Positions 53,481-62,948 of a DNA stretch of 64,000 bases are shown piece after piece. Source of the DNA: Thalassomonas haliotis (GTDB lineage: Bacteria > Pseudomonadota > Gammaproteobacteria > Enterobacterales > Alteromonadaceae); contig NZ_CP059693.1 in assembly GCF_028657945.1 (NCBI RefSeq), forward strand, positions 1,550,001 to 1,614,000, read 5' to 3'. Under the pieces are notes generated by a model. It saw nothing but the letters and a program-made list of their open reading frames with translations, had not been told where the DNA came from and did not search any database. Made by a program: the position numbers and the translations under genes. Position 1 is the stretch's first letter. Every line of letters starts with the position of its first letter.

Positions 53481-54905
53481 ATGCGTCTTATTAAATCTTT
53501 CCAGCGTAGTATGTTCCTGTTATTCACCCTGGTTGTGATTGCCCTCAGTTACGGTTTTTATCTTGCTATCAGCCATATCGTGGTGGAGCAAAGCCGAATC
53601 CATCATCAGTCGGTTGCGCCGGTTTTTTCTTTGATCAATGATGAGCTGATGTATCCGCTGCATGTCTCCCAGACCCTGGCCCATTCCAAAACCCTTAAAG
53701 AATTAATGGATGCTAAGGTCATAGATCGGGGGGCCATAACAGACTTTCTCGGCGGACTTGAAAAGAATTTAGGCCTGTCTTTTTTTGCCGCCAGCGAAAA
53801 TAGCCTGCAACAATATAATTCTGACGGCAGCTCTTTTGAATTAACCCCGGGCAAGGTGGAATGGTATTTTAAGTTAAGCGCCACTGAGGGGAACTTCTTT
53901 GCCAAGTTAGGACAAAGAGAAGATGTGCACTTGTATCTGGATTTAAAAGTTTTTAATGACAAAAAAGAGTTCCTCGGTTTTGTCGGTATAGGCAAAAGCC
54001 TGCGTCAGTTCTGGCAAACCTTTAAAAACCATAAGCAGGTTTTTGGCTATGATCTGATGTTTGTTAATAACAAAAGTGAGATCTTATTATCTTCCGATGA
54101 AAACTTGCTGGCCAGCGGTAACCGCCTGGTGCATTTGCAAGAGCTGCCCTGGTATCAACAGGTTGAAGACCTGGCTGTGCGCGGAGAAAGCCTGAACAGC
54201 AGTGTTATTCATATTGAAAAAGAAGAGTTCCTGCTTTCTGAAATTTATATCGACTTACTGGACTGGAAACTCTATCTACTCTCGCCGTTAAAATCGAGGA
54301 AAGCCGATATCACCCGCAGTTTTGTCATTAATGTTATGATTATTTTCGCGCTGATTGTTTTGCTGTTTATTCTCGGTCACTTCCTGATCCGCTATTTTGC
54401 CGACCACTTCCAAAGCAGCTTACACCGGGATGCCATGACAGGTCTGGCAAACCGTGATCTGATAGAGCAAAGGTATGAAAAAATCATGGCCGCCGGCGAT
54501 GCCTTAAGCGTGATCATGGTCGATATAGATCATTTTAAAAACATCAATGACAGCTTTGGCCATAATACCGGCGATCAGGTTATTAAACAGGTGTCCGACT
54601 TGTTAAAGCACAGTGTGCGCGAGCATGATCTTGTCGGGCGCTGGGGCGGGGAGGAATTCATTTTACTTTTACCCGGGGCAAATCTATCCCTGGCCCTGGC
54701 CATTGCCGAAAGGGTGAGAATCTTGCTGGCCGCTTTAAAAATAGAACATGTCGAGCAGCAGATATCGGTGACCGCCAGTTTTGGCGTGACCTATAGCGAG
54801 CTGGACATCGAGCTGAAAAAAGTGGTTGAGGTGGCCGATAAGGCGCTTTATCAGGCAAAAGAGCAAGGGCGAAACAAGGTGTGCTCTTTGCTTAATATCA
54901 ATTGA
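53481..54905 (+). CDS. Membrane diguanylate cyclase (paralogue of the one at 14627)
   Basis: 474 residues: TM1 at about 12-33, a Cache-like periplasmic sensor ('EDVHLYLDLKVFND', 'GFVGIGKSL'), TM2 at about 281-302, GGDEF domain with GGEEF (389-393) and I-site REHD (380-383) five residues before it. The sensor shares the 'H.Y.D.K.FNDK.EF.GF.G' block with the cyclase at 14627, so both probably sense related ligands. The 317-bp gap upstream (53164-53480) has one inverted repeat (TAAGCGTGC/GCACTTA near 53206-53228) and nothing else. Confidence 0.93.
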   Translation: MRLIKSFQRSMFLLFTLVVIALSYGFYLAISHIVVEQSRIHHQSVAPVFSLINDELMYPLHVSQTLAHSKTLKELMDAKVIDRGAITDFLGGLEKNLGLSFFAASENSLQQYNSDGSSFELTPGKVEWYFKLSATEGNFFAKLGQREDVHLYLDLKVFNDKKEFLGFVGIGKSLRQFWQTFKNHKQVFGYDLMFVNNKSEILLSSDENLLASGNRLVHLQELPWYQQVEDLAVRGESLNSSVIHIEKEEFLLSEIYIDLLDWKLYLLSPLKSRKADITRSFVINVMIIFALIVLLFILGHFLIRYFADHFQSSLHRDAMTGLANRDLIEQRYEKIMAAGDALSVIMVDIDHFKNINDSFGHNTGDQVIKQVSDLLKHSVREHDLVGRWGGEEFILLLPGANLSLALAIAERVRILLAALKIEHVEQQISVTASFGVTYSELDIELKKVVEVADKALYQAKEQGRNKVCSLLNIN

Positions 54906-55290
54906 TCATAAAAGAGGTATTTTCACGGCAGCAGGACTTGTTGTCGGTGCCTGCTACAGTAAACTTTGGCTTTTTTTGGCCGGTTATCTTTATTATCGGG
55001 TCCGCGAGGCGGTGCATCATTACCTGTATCTAATTGTGCAAGAAATAAGGAAGTTTTGCCGGTGGCTTTATTGTACTTTGCCGCTGCCTTATATTAGTGG
55101 ATGTGACTAACAAGCTGTCATGATTGAAAAATAATGTAAGCTACTTCTCTAAAACAGCGTTTCCCGGCGCTTTAATCAATGAAAACGGCTAAGCCTTAAG
55201 AAAATATTGTTAAAAACTATTAAAAAAGCACCGGGTGCTTTATCTTGGCCCTATAGAAAACTGTCCGCGGTGTAGACACTTACTGTAAAT
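54906..55290. other. Intergenic stretch before baeS-like gene
   Basis: 385 bp with no gene I can support. A hairpin AAAGCAC / GTGCTTT with loop CGG (55225-55241) lies 50 bp before the kinase start. No PhoB or other familiar box was seen. Confidence 0.6.
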
Positions 55291-56943
55291 ATGAGAATTC
55301 ATAATAAACTCTTTTTAACGCTTTTTATTTTCAGCCTGGTACTGGTGACTACTTTGGTAAGCCTGGTGCAATGGAGTATAGGCAAGGGCATGGTGGATTA
55401 TGTCAATACCCGGGAAATCGAAACATTGCAGCCGTTAGTGGTTGAATTATCTCAGGTATACCGAAGTCAGGGCAGCTGGCAAACCATGATGGACCAGCAT
55501 ATCAGGTTGCAACAAATGCTTAGCACCCACCTGGCGGGCAGTGACTTTGCGCCGCCGGGGGGCGGAAGAAACCGCCTGGCAAGGGCTGAAAACCGCATCA
55601 GAAATGATTCCTTTAGTGGCAGCAGGCCAGATGTCAATCAGCCGCCTTCTTTTCGCAGGCCAGCACAAGCGGGAGGAGAGCCAAGAGAGAGGTTTTTGCC
55701 GCCGCCGCGGCGCGATGGCCGGCCTCCCCGGCCGGGGGAGAAGCGGCCGCTGCCGGGCCGGGGAGAATTTCCTCCCCCCGAAGGGGATAACAGGCCCAGG
55801 CCGCCTGAGCCGCAGGGTTTTAGACCTTCAGCTCAGGATAAAAAACTTCCTCCGGCGCGTCCTGAATACAGGGTCAGTTATGCCTTACTGGATCGGGATA
55901 AAAGATATGTGGTAGGAGATTATCCGCAAAACCGGGAATATGTTTATACCGAGATCCCGCTGGCAGGAGAAACCGTAGGTTTTTTGGCGGTATCAAAACG
56001 CAATGAACTGACCCGGGGTTATGAACTGGACTTTCTTGAGCAGCAACAGGATTATCTGTGGTTAATTGCCTTGCTGGTGATGCTGCTGGTGATCCTGGTG
56101 ACTTTGCCGTTGGCAAGGCACCTGGTCTTACCTATCAGGCAGTTAACTTCGGGCATGCATAAACTGACCCAGGGGGATTACCGGCAAAGCCTGGATTTGA
56201 AGCGCCGGGATGAATTTGGCCTGCTCAGCCGTGACTTTAATGAACTGGCCACTACCTTAGAGCACAATGAAAGCGCAAGAAAACGCTGGCTGGCCAATAT
56301 TTCCCATGAACTGCGCACCCCGGTAGCGATTCTGCGGGGAGAGCTGGAGGCGATGATAGACGGCATCAGGGCGCTGAACCAGGAAGGGATAGAGTCCGCC
56401 AACCAGGAAGTGATGCACCTGCAGCGGCTTATCGAAGATTTACATCAGCTGACCAGTGCCGATATCGGCGGTATGACCTACCGAAAACAAAAACTGGATT
56501 TGGCCAGGTTACTGGCTAATGAGCAGCTGAAATACCAAGGCTACCTGGCAGATGTCGGTCTGGCCTTTAAGCTTATCCTGCCGGAGCAAGCCGTATGGAT
56601 ACATGCCGATCAAACCCGCTTTAGCCAGCTGCTGGATAATCTGGTGAATAACTGTATCAAATATGCTTCAAGCGGCAGCCAGGTGCGCATTACCTTAGTG
56701 CAAAAGCAAAAAACGGCCTTTTTATCTATTGAAGATGACGGCCCCGGGGTGGATGAAAAACACCTGGCGCATCTTTTTGAGCACTTATACCGCACCGACG
56801 ATTCCCGCAACAGCCAAACCGGGGGCACAGGTCTGGGGTTATCTATCTGCTCGCATATCGTTGCCGGCCATCAAGGGGAAATTTGTGCGAATCATTCGAC
56901 CTTGGGAGGACTTAACGTTACTATTAGCCTGCCGATTATTTAA
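55291..56943 (+). CDS. baeS: BaeS-like sensor histidine kinase with Pro/Arg-rich periplasmic loop
   Basis: 550 residues. TM1 at about 8-28, a periplasmic domain at 30-250, TM2 at about 254-275, HAMP (about 276-330), HisKA with His339 in 'WLANISHELRTPVAILRG', HATPase with 'NLVNNCIKYA', 'DDGPGV' and 'GGTGLGLSI'. The kinase core fits BaeS, and the next gene is a clear BaeR. The periplasmic part is odd: residues about 87-191 are low-complexity and very rich in Pro, Arg and Gly ('PPPRRDGRPPRPGEKRP', 'FPPPEGDNRPRPPEPQ'). The corresponding DNA is GC-rich compared with its surroundings. This insert makes the protein about 80 residues longer than E. coli BaeS. A lone EF-hand gene with a similar PR-rich tail lies downstream. 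Confidence 0.85.
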   Translation: MRIHNKLFLTLFIFSLVLVTTLVSLVQWSIGKGMVDYVNTREIETLQPLVVELSQVYRSQGSWQTMMDQHIRLQQMLSTHLAGSDFAPPGGGRNRLARAENRIRNDSFSGSRPDVNQPPSFRRPAQAGGEPRERFLPPPRRDGRPPRPGEKRPLPGRGEFPPPEGDNRPRPPEPQGFRPSAQDKKLPPARPEYRVSYALLDRDKRYVVGDYPQNREYVYTEIPLAGETVGFLAVSKRNELTRGYELDFLEQQQDYLWLIALLVMLLVILVTLPLARHLVLPIRQLTSGMHKLTQGDYRQSLDLKRRDEFGLLSRDFNELATTLEHNESARKRWLANISHELRTPVAILRGELEAMIDGIRALNQEGIESANQEVMHLQRLIEDLHQLTSADIGGMTYRKQKLDLARLLANEQLKYQGYLADVGLAFKLILPEQAVWIHADQTRFSQLLDNLVNNCIKYASSGSQVRITLVQKQKTAFLSIEDDGPGVDEKHLAHLFEHLYRTDDSRNSQTGGTGLGLSICSHIVAGHQGEICANHSTLGGLNVTISLPII

Positions 56944-56958
56944 ATTTTTTTGAAAAAT

Positions 56959-57630
56959 ATGCAACTAAATAGTATTTTAATTGTTGAAGACCAGCTCAAA
57001 CTCGCCCAGTTATTGGCGGATTATTTTAGTCAGTCGCAATTTCAGCCCCATTGCCTGCACGACGGCAATGAGGTTATTCCCTGGGTTAAAGCGCATCAAG
57101 TTGATGCCATTGTCTTGGATGTTATGCTGCCGGGGAAAGACGGCATGCAAATCTGTAAGGAAATCCGTCAGTTTTCCAATGTACCTATCCTGATGGTAAC
57201 GGCAAGGGTTGAAGAAATTGATCGCCTGCTCGGGCTGGAGCTGGGGGCCGATGATTATATCTGTAAACCTTTTAGTCCCAGGGAAGTGGTGGCCAGGGTC
57301 AAGGCTGTGCTGCGCAGGACCCAGACGGTTGAAGCGCCAAGTAAACAACTTGAGCTCGATGATGAGCGTTACCAGGCCTGTTATAACGGCCAGACCTTAG
57401 CGCTTACTGCGGTTGAGTTCCAGTTGTTGAAACCGTTAAGCCGCGAGCCGGGACGGATATTTTCCCGGGAGCAGCTGATGCGCAGCATGTACAATGATGA
57501 CCGTATCGTCAGCGACCGCACCATCGACAGCCATATTAAAAAGTTACGTAAAAAACTCACCGATATCAGTCCGGATCAGGAGTTGATCCAGTCGGTTTAT
57601 GGAGTGGGCTACCGCTTGGTTAGCGAGTAA
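56959..57630 (+). CDS. baeR: BaeR-like OmpR-family response regulator
   Basis: 223 residues from the ATG at 56959 (a TTG at 56950 is possible; neither has a good RBS). Receiver with Asp54 ('IVLDVMLPG'), 'EEIDRLLGLELGADDYICKPFSPREVVARVKAVLRR' (about 89-124; the BaeR-specific EEIDRLLGLE and ICKP), and a winged helix with 'LTAVEFQLLK', 'EPGRIFSREQLM', 'VSDRTIDSHIKKLRKKL' and 'SVYGVGYRL'. It starts 15 nt after the kinase, so the pair is co-transcribed. In E. coli BaeR controls envelope-stress efflux genes; the target here is unknown. Confidence 0.9.
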   Translation: MQLNSILIVEDQLKLAQLLADYFSQSQFQPHCLHDGNEVIPWVKAHQVDAIVLDVMLPGKDGMQICKEIRQFSNVPILMVTARVEEIDRLLGLELGADDYICKPFSPREVVARVKAVLRRTQTVEAPSKQLELDDERYQACYNGQTLALTAVEFQLLKPLSREPGRIFSREQLMRSMYNDDRIVSDRTIDSHIKKLRKKLTDISPDQELIQSVYGVGYRLVSE

Positions 57631-57909
57631 ATAACCTTATTTATTGGGGGCTTTACTTGTCTGTATTTGTGGGACGCCATGTCTGGGTATATGATGGCTT
57701 TTGGGCTGAAACTGGGGGAGTCTGCGATCAGGTTTTATTCTCTGTGCTTATTCTCTTGGCTTATTACCTTAGCTTATTGGCACCGGGGGGAGCAGAAGTC
57801 TTCCCCGGGCTGCGGCTGAAACACTCAGCTTGCTATTGACATTAAAACTCATGGTTTCCCTTTGCCAAATCCGCTTGCTTTGTTACCGATTGAACTTCCG
57901 GGAAGCGTT

Positions 57910-58209
57910 TTAGTTTCTTGGCCTTCTTGGCGGCTTATGGCTGGTTAATTCAAGTTCGGTGATAATGCCGTCACCGTCACTGTCTATATGTTTAAAGATG
58001 GTTTCATGATCGCCGTGTGGTATCGGCTGCTGGCTGAATTCATCTAAAGTCACGCTATTATCGCCATCTAAGTCAAGTTGGCTGAACTGTGGCGGCCCCC
58101 GTCTTTCGTTGCGGTCATTTTGCCGGTAATCGCCATCTGTACCGTAGCTTAATTTGCTGCATAACATCAGGCTAAGCAGGGCAATTAGTTTTGAGCTGTA
58201 AGTTTTCAT
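57910..58209 (-). CDS. Small exported EF-hand protein
   Basis: 99 residues from the ATG at 58209, with AAGGA upstream. Signal peptide to about 'CSKLSYG'. Two EF-hand calcium loops: 'DLDGDNSVTLDEF' and 'DSDGDGIITELEL', both with the D-x-D-G-D/N spacing and acidic position 12. Flanks are Pro/Arg-rich ('RNERRGPPQF', tail 'HKPPRRPRN'). It is convergent to the BaeSR-like pair, whose sensor has a loop of like composition. The gap 57631-57909 between them contains no supported gene. Confidence 0.82.
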   Translation of the reverse strand: MKTYSSKLIALLSLMLCSKLSYGTDGDYRQNDRNERRGPPQFSQLDLDGDNSVTLDEFSQQPIPHGDHETIFKHIDSDGDGIITELELTSHKPPRRPRN

Positions 58210-58556
58210 CTTATTATTCCTTCTGGTGTTTAAGGGGAGCTTCTTGAATTGGAAATCTCCCGGCAGTGAAAGCAGTGTACGGAACAAATGTTTAAGAAAT
58301 ATGCAAGAAAAGAGCAAGCTGTGTAAAGTTGATTAAAGGTATAGCCCCGAGCTTGCTGTCTGCAATGAAGGTTTGTACTTGTGCTTTTGTTTCAAAGAAG
58401 AGTGACTATAATCGACGGGAAAATTGTATCCGTTATCGGGCCTTGGCTGAGAGCCGGGGTTAAAGTAAGGTGACAAAATACCGTTAAAAGAGCAAAGCTC
58501 CCCGTTTTTGCTTGCGTAACGCCCGCTATTAGTTAATTATTACGCTAATTTATTCC

Positions 58557-58578
58557 TTGTCATAAAAGTGTCATCTAA
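58557..58578 (+). promoter_or_regulatory. Pho box upstream of phoB
   Basis: Two 11-bp units, TTGTCATAAAA and GTGTCATCTAA, in direct repeat; the strongest Pho box in the window. A CACAAT -10-like element is at 58585-58590. It implies autoregulation of phoBR. The remainder of the gap 58210-58675 shows nothing else. Confidence 0.82.
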
Positions 58579-58675
58579 TTTAAGCACAATGGCTTTGAGG
58601 AGTGTGGTAGCAGTTTATTGCTGCTAAGCACTTGCCTATTACTTGCTTAAAATAAAAATTTATCAGGAAATTTGT

Positions 58676-59371
58676 ATGAACCGACAAATTTTGGTTGTTG
58701 AAGACGAAGCACCAATCAGGGAAATGATCACCTTTGTATTAGAGCAAAATGGCTTCAATACTATAGAAGCACAGGATTATGAGCAGGCGATGTCCAAAAT
58801 CGGCGAGCCCTATCCTGATCTGATTTTGCTGGACTGGATGTTACCCGGCGGCACCGGGGTTAAGCTGGCGAAAAGCCTGAAGTTAAATGAGTATACCCGC
58901 AATATTCCGATTATTATGCTGACGGCGCGTACCGATGAGGATGATAAGGTCAAAGGGTTTGATGCCGGTGTTGATGATTATGTCACTAAACCTTTTTCAC
59001 CCAAAGAACTGATTGCCCGCATTAAAGCGGTGATCCGCCGGGTATCCCCGACGGCGCTGGAAGAAGCGATTGAATTTCACGGTATGAAACTCGACCCTGT
59101 GGCGCATAGGGTGTCTATTAATAATGCCAATTTAGACTTAGGTCCGACCGAGTTTCGTTTGTTGCACTTTTTTATGACCCATACCGAGCGTGTCTATAGC
59201 CGCGAGCAGTTGCTGGACAATGTCTGGGGCACTAATGTTTATGTCGAAGACCGTACCGTCGATGTCCATATCAGGCGCTTGCGTAAAGCGATCACCGGGC
59301 ACGGGCATGAAAACTTTATTCAAACGGTACGCGGTTCAGGCTACCGGTTTTCCGGAAAATTAACTAGTTAG
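58676..59371 (+). CDS. phoB: Phosphate regulon response regulator PhoB
   Basis: 231 residues from the ATG at 58676, with AGGAAA in front; in-frame codons upstream to 58643 are not part of the family. It starts '[18 protein letters not shown]', has the phospho-acceptor Asp53 in '[10 protein letters not shown]', '[25 protein letters not shown]' (about 100-124), and the PhoB-specific DNA-binding part '[15 protein letters not shown]', '[13 protein letters not shown]', '[16 protein letters not shown]' and 'VRGSGYRFS'. It activates phosphate-starvation genes at Pho boxes; three such boxes are found in this window. phoR follows after 4 nt. Confidence 0.97.
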   Translation: MNRQILVVEDEAPIREMITFVLEQNGFNTIEAQDYEQAMSKIGEPYPDLILLDWMLPGGTGVKLAKSLKLNEYTRNIPIIMLTARTDEDDKVKGFDAGVDDYVTKPFSPKELIARIKAVIRRVSPTALEEAIEFHGMKLDPVAHRVSINNANLDLGPTEFRLLHFFMTHTERVYSREQLLDNVWGTNVYVEDRTVDVHIRRLRKAITGHGHENFIQTVRGSGYRFSGKLTS

Positions 59372-59375
59372 GCTT

Positions 59376-60719
59376 ATGCATTTTCGTTTATCTGCGCGTT
59401 CTGTTTTTATCCGGTTACTGCTTATTTTACTGCTAAGTGCAGCCCTGGGTTTTATTTTTGGGGTTGCGCTACCGGCGCTATTGATCGCCACGCTGGCGTT
59501 ATTGATCTGGCATTATCATCATTTATTTAAGTTAATCGACTGGTTATGGAAAAGTAAGGCAATTTCGCCGCCCCAGTCGGAAGGGATTTGGGGGCGGATT
59601 TACGATGGTTTGTACCGTCAGATCAAGCAACAGCGAAACAAGCAGAAAGCCTTAAATGAGCGTATCCGCCGCTTTCGCGACGGTGCTGAAGCCTTGCCCG
59701 ATGCTGCCCTGGTGCTGGCGGATGATCTCTCCATACAATGGGGCAATAAAAAAGCCCACCGTTTGCTCGGCATCCGCTGGCCCGGCGATCTCGGTCAACG
59801 CATTGATAATCTCCTGCGGGCGCCGGAATTTGCCAAATACCTGGAAACCGGGGTTTATGATGCTCCTTGCCTGCTCGTCTCGCCGGTAAATAATGAGCAG
59901 CAGCTTGAACTCAGGCTGATGGCCTACGGCAGCGATCAAATTTTATTGCTGGCCAGGGATATCAGCCGTATCCACCGCCTGGAAGAAATGCGGCGGGACT
60001 TTGTCGCCAATGTTTCCCATGAGCTAAAAACGCCGCTAACGGTCGTGCGCGGTTATGTTGAGATGATCCAAACCACAGAGCATGCCCTCGATCCCCACTG
60101 GTTGCAGGCCTTTAATACCATAGAGTCCCAGGTAACCCGTATGGACCGGCTGGTGGAACAACTGCTGATATTATCCCGGGTGGAAATACAGGCGGATGTC
60201 GAAACCAATATCCCGATAGCTATGCCCAAATTAATCAGCCAGCTGATTGACGACGTCCAGTGGCTAAACCAGGAAAAACAGCACAAGATAACGCTTGAGC
60301 TTGATGAAAGCCTGGGCATCACCGGCATAGATACCGAAATTAAAAGTGCCTGCGCCAACCTGATCTCTAATGCCATCGCCTATACCCAGGATAAGGGCAA
60401 TATCCAGGTGCGCTGGTGCCAGGACGGTAATAAGGGCATTTTTTCCGTTAAAGATGACGGCCCGGGGATTCGGCCGGAAGATATCAACCGCCTTACCGAG
60501 CGTTTTTACCGGGTTGATAAGTCCCGCTCCCGTGATACCGGTGGTTCAGGACTGGGACTGGCGATAGTGAAACATGTGCTGCATCATCATAATGCCGAGT
60601 TAGGGATTAACTCTAAGGTGGGTAAAGGCAGTGAATTTATTATTTATTTTGAGCAAAGCCGCTTGATTGACTTAAGTCAACCACAAGTTCAGGAAGGAAC
60701 TGTTTTGACCAACGCCTGA
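59376..60719 (+). CDS. phoR: Phosphate regulon sensor kinase PhoR
   Basis: 447 residues, family length. Two short N-terminal membrane segments (about 10-30 and 32-46) and no periplasmic domain, as in PhoR, a PAS domain (about 95-200, 'ALPDAALVLADDLSIQWGN'), then 'RDFVANVSHELKTPLTVVRGY' (His215), 'NLISNAIAYT', 'DDGPGI' and 'GGSGLGLAIVKH'. It senses phosphate through the Pst transporter and PhoU and phosphorylates or dephosphorylates PhoB. Confidence 0.97.
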   Translation: MHFRLSARSVFIRLLLILLLSAALGFIFGVALPALLIATLALLIWHYHHLFKLIDWLWKSKAISPPQSEGIWGRIYDGLYRQIKQQRNKQKALNERIRRFRDGAEALPDAALVLADDLSIQWGNKKAHRLLGIRWPGDLGQRIDNLLRAPEFAKYLETGVYDAPCLLVSPVNNEQQLELRLMAYGSDQILLLARDISRIHRLEEMRRDFVANVSHELKTPLTVVRGYVEMIQTTEHALDPHWLQAFNTIESQVTRMDRLVEQLLILSRVEIQADVETNIPIAMPKLISQLIDDVQWLNQEKQHKITLELDESLGITGIDTEIKSACANLISNAIAYTQDKGNIQVRWCQDGNKGIFSVKDDGPGIRPEDINRLTERFYRVDKSRSRDTGGSGLGLAIVKHVLHHHNAELGINSKVGKGSEFIIYFEQSRLIDLSQPQVQEGTVLTNA

Positions 60720-60757
60720 TTGTTTTTTTTCGGGAGGGGGCCAGGGCGGTGAAAAAA

Positions 60758-60790
60758 ACGACTAAAGGTTTGTAACTTTAGTCGTTTTTA
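60758..60790. terminator. Bidirectional terminator between phoR and the S9 peptidase gene
   Basis: Perfect 10-bp stem ACGACTAAAG / CTTTAGTCGT with an 8-nt loop, preceded by seven A and followed by a T run, so it can stop transcripts from both sides. Confidence 0.88.
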
Positions 60791-60807
60791 TTTGGCTGTA
60801 ACAGCAA

Positions 60808-62745
60808 TTAAATCAGGTGACTGTCTAAAAAACTCACCACTTTCTTCATGTAGGCTTTTTGGTTTTCAGGATTAAAAAAACCATGGCTTTCATCGTCTAT
60901 TACAAACCATTGGTAACTTTTGTTTGCCCGGTCCAGGGCTTTTCTCAGGCGTTTGGCATGTTCAAATGGCGCCCGCTCATCTTTTTCCCCATGGGCCAAA
61001 AGTAGGGGGATCTTTATTTTTTCAACATGATTCACCGGAGACATGCTTTTAAGCTGAGCTTTATCTGTGCCTAAAACCCGTTTTAAGTAACTTAGGCCGA
61101 AAGCCTTCTCTTGAATATCGCCGTCTTCAAACATCAGCTCCAGGTCATAGATGCCGGCATTGGCGATGGCGCATTGATACGTATCCGGAAATTTTACCGC
61201 GCTTTGGATAGCGGAGTAAGCGCCGAAGCTGCCACCCATGATACAGGCATGTCCGGCTTTGGCTTTATTTTGCTTAATCAGCCACTGATATGCGTCGTTA
61301 ATGTCTTGCTGGATCCGGGTTCCCCAAGCTTGGTGACCGGCAACGGCAAAATCACGGCCATAACCGTCAGAGCCACGATAATTGACCTGTAACACCGAAT
61401 AGCCGTTGAGTGCAAGATATTGGACTTGAGAGGAAAAACTCCAATAATTTCTCACCCCGTGCGGGCCGCCGTGTACTAAGACAACCAGCGGAGCAATTTC
61501 ATTTTTACCGGTTGATTTGGCGGCGGTAAAGTAACCGTGGAGCAGCCGGCCGTCGGAGGCTTCTAATTGAACGGGTTCGACCTGTGCCAGCTCTGCACTG
61601 TTGATATCCGGTTTAAACCTGAACAAAGAGCTGATTTGGTTTTGTTTTTTATCGAATAAATACAGGGTGCCCGGATCAACATCTGAGCTAACCAGGACCA
61701 CATAGATGTTGCCGTCTTCGGTTTTACTGGTAATGTTGACCTTACTGTAGGGAAAGGTCGCCAGCAGATTTTTAAACGTTTGTGCTTCCTCGGCTTTTTT
61801 ATTTAAGATCAAGTAAGTGGGGTAATCTTCATCCACCCTTAGGGCGTAGGCGGTACGGCCGTCCGTGGTCATTTCCACGTCGGTAATATCAACGACTTTA
61901 TCGGTATAGACACTTTTATAGGTAAAATCTTCCAGGTTGAGCTTAAAGACCCCGGTCAAGTCTTGCCCTTTGTTGTCTAAGGTATATAAATATTTACCTG
62001 AGGCGTCAACGGATAACAGGGAAACGGATTTTCCGACAAGGTCTTGCGGTGCCTGAACCCAGTCGCCGTCTTGACGTAAATATAACTGGCGATGATCGTT
62101 TTTATCGGTACCGGTCAGGGCGCGCAGCTCACCGGATGTATCTGTGATGAAACGGGCGAACGGGATGGGGGAAGTGCCTAATTTTCTTTTGACTTTACCG
62201 TTGTAGATATTAAGTTTCATTACCGTCGGCAGTCGCTCGCCGGTATCACTCATAGGGGTCGAGCTGATTAAGATATGTTTTTTATCTTCCTTTAAACGGT
62301 CGATGATTTTAGCCCAGCCGCGAATGGCTTTTTTCTTCTTGATATGGCTGCCGGTTTGCATTTCCCCTGCCTGGTAGCCATAGATTAATTCACCTTTTGA
62401 GCCGTCATAATTGACGGCATAGAGCTCACCGTACGATATCGCTTCTTCAAGCCAGGGATCCCGCTGATTGATAGTGATGACAACACGCTCGTTATTTACC
62501 CAGTAATAGCTGCCGACCTCTTTGCGTCCCCGAAATTTGGCGGAGCCGACAGGTTTCATGGTTTTGCTATCGAAAAATATTAAGGCCCTTCTTCCCTGTG
62601 AAAGCAGGGCTACGGCTAAATATTTACCGTCGGGGGAAATTTTCGCATTTTGATATTGGGCATGGTCGAATAAACTTTGCCAGTCTTTCGCCTGTGCGTT
62701 GATGGCGAAGCATAACGTTAAGCAAAGGAGTATTTTGTTGATCAC
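60808..62745 (-). CDS. Exported S9-family prolyl oligopeptidase-like peptidase
   Basis: 645 residues from a GTG at 62745 (AGGA about ten bases upstream). A signal peptide ('…CFAINAQAKDW'), a beta-propeller part (about 25-390, 'AKISPDGKYLAV', 'YYWVNNERVVI'), then an alpha/beta-hydrolase domain. Catalytic triad: Ser506 in 'GGSFGAY', Asp589 in 'HGEKDERAP' and His621 in 'DESHGF'; the oxyanion stretch is 'VLVHGGPHG'. 'VNYRGSDGYGRDF' is typical of S9C/acylaminoacyl-peptidase relatives. It probably degrades peptides in the periplasm. It separates phoBR from the PstS-like gene. Confidence 0.92.
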   Translation of the reverse strand: MINKILLCLTLCFAINAQAKDWQSLFDHAQYQNAKISPDGKYLAVALLSQGRRALIFFDSKTMKPVGSAKFRGRKEVGSYYWVNNERVVITINQRDPWLEEAISYGELYAVNYDGSKGELIYGYQAGEMQTGSHIKKKKAIRGWAKIIDRLKEDKKHILISSTPMSDTGERLPTVMKLNIYNGKVKRKLGTSPIPFARFITDTSGELRALTGTDKNDHRQLYLRQDGDWVQAPQDLVGKSVSLLSVDASGKYLYTLDNKGQDLTGVFKLNLEDFTYKSVYTDKVVDITDVEMTTDGRTAYALRVDEDYPTYLILNKKAEEAQTFKNLLATFPYSKVNITSKTEDGNIYVVLVSSDVDPGTLYLFDKKQNQISSLFRFKPDINSAELAQVEPVQLEASDGRLLHGYFTAAKSTGKNEIAPLVVLVHGGPHGVRNYWSFSSQVQYLALNGYSVLQVNYRGSDGYGRDFAVAGHQAWGTRIQQDINDAYQWLIKQNKAKAGHACIMGGSFGAYSAIQSAVKFPDTYQCAIANAGIYDLELMFEDGDIQEKAFGLSYLKRVLGTDKAQLKSMSPVNHVEKIKIPLLLAHGEKDERAPFEHAKRLRKALDRANKSYQWFVIDDESHGFFNPENQKAYMKKVVSFLDSHLI

Positions 62746-62948
62746 TTTTTATTAAATCCTTGTCATTGAAGTTCGATACGTAATATTAACAAAAAACAAA
62801 CATTAAAGGCAGAAAAGAATGATGGCTGAAGGCTTATCCAGGCTGTGATAGCGGTTTGTGAACATGATACTTACCTGTGCTATGGCGCTAGGGCTGGTTC
62901 AAGGAGGAAAATATCGGCAGGACAATAAAGTTTCTTTCTGTAATATAA

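Noticed and set aside
54826-55110. A 94-codon + strand frame overlapping the end of the diguanylate cyclase gene
   Set aside because: Starts inside the GGDEF coding region in another frame; no support.
57657-57839. A 60-codon + strand frame between baeR and the EF-hand gene
   Set aside because: No RBS, no recognisable motif, and codon use unlike neighbours.
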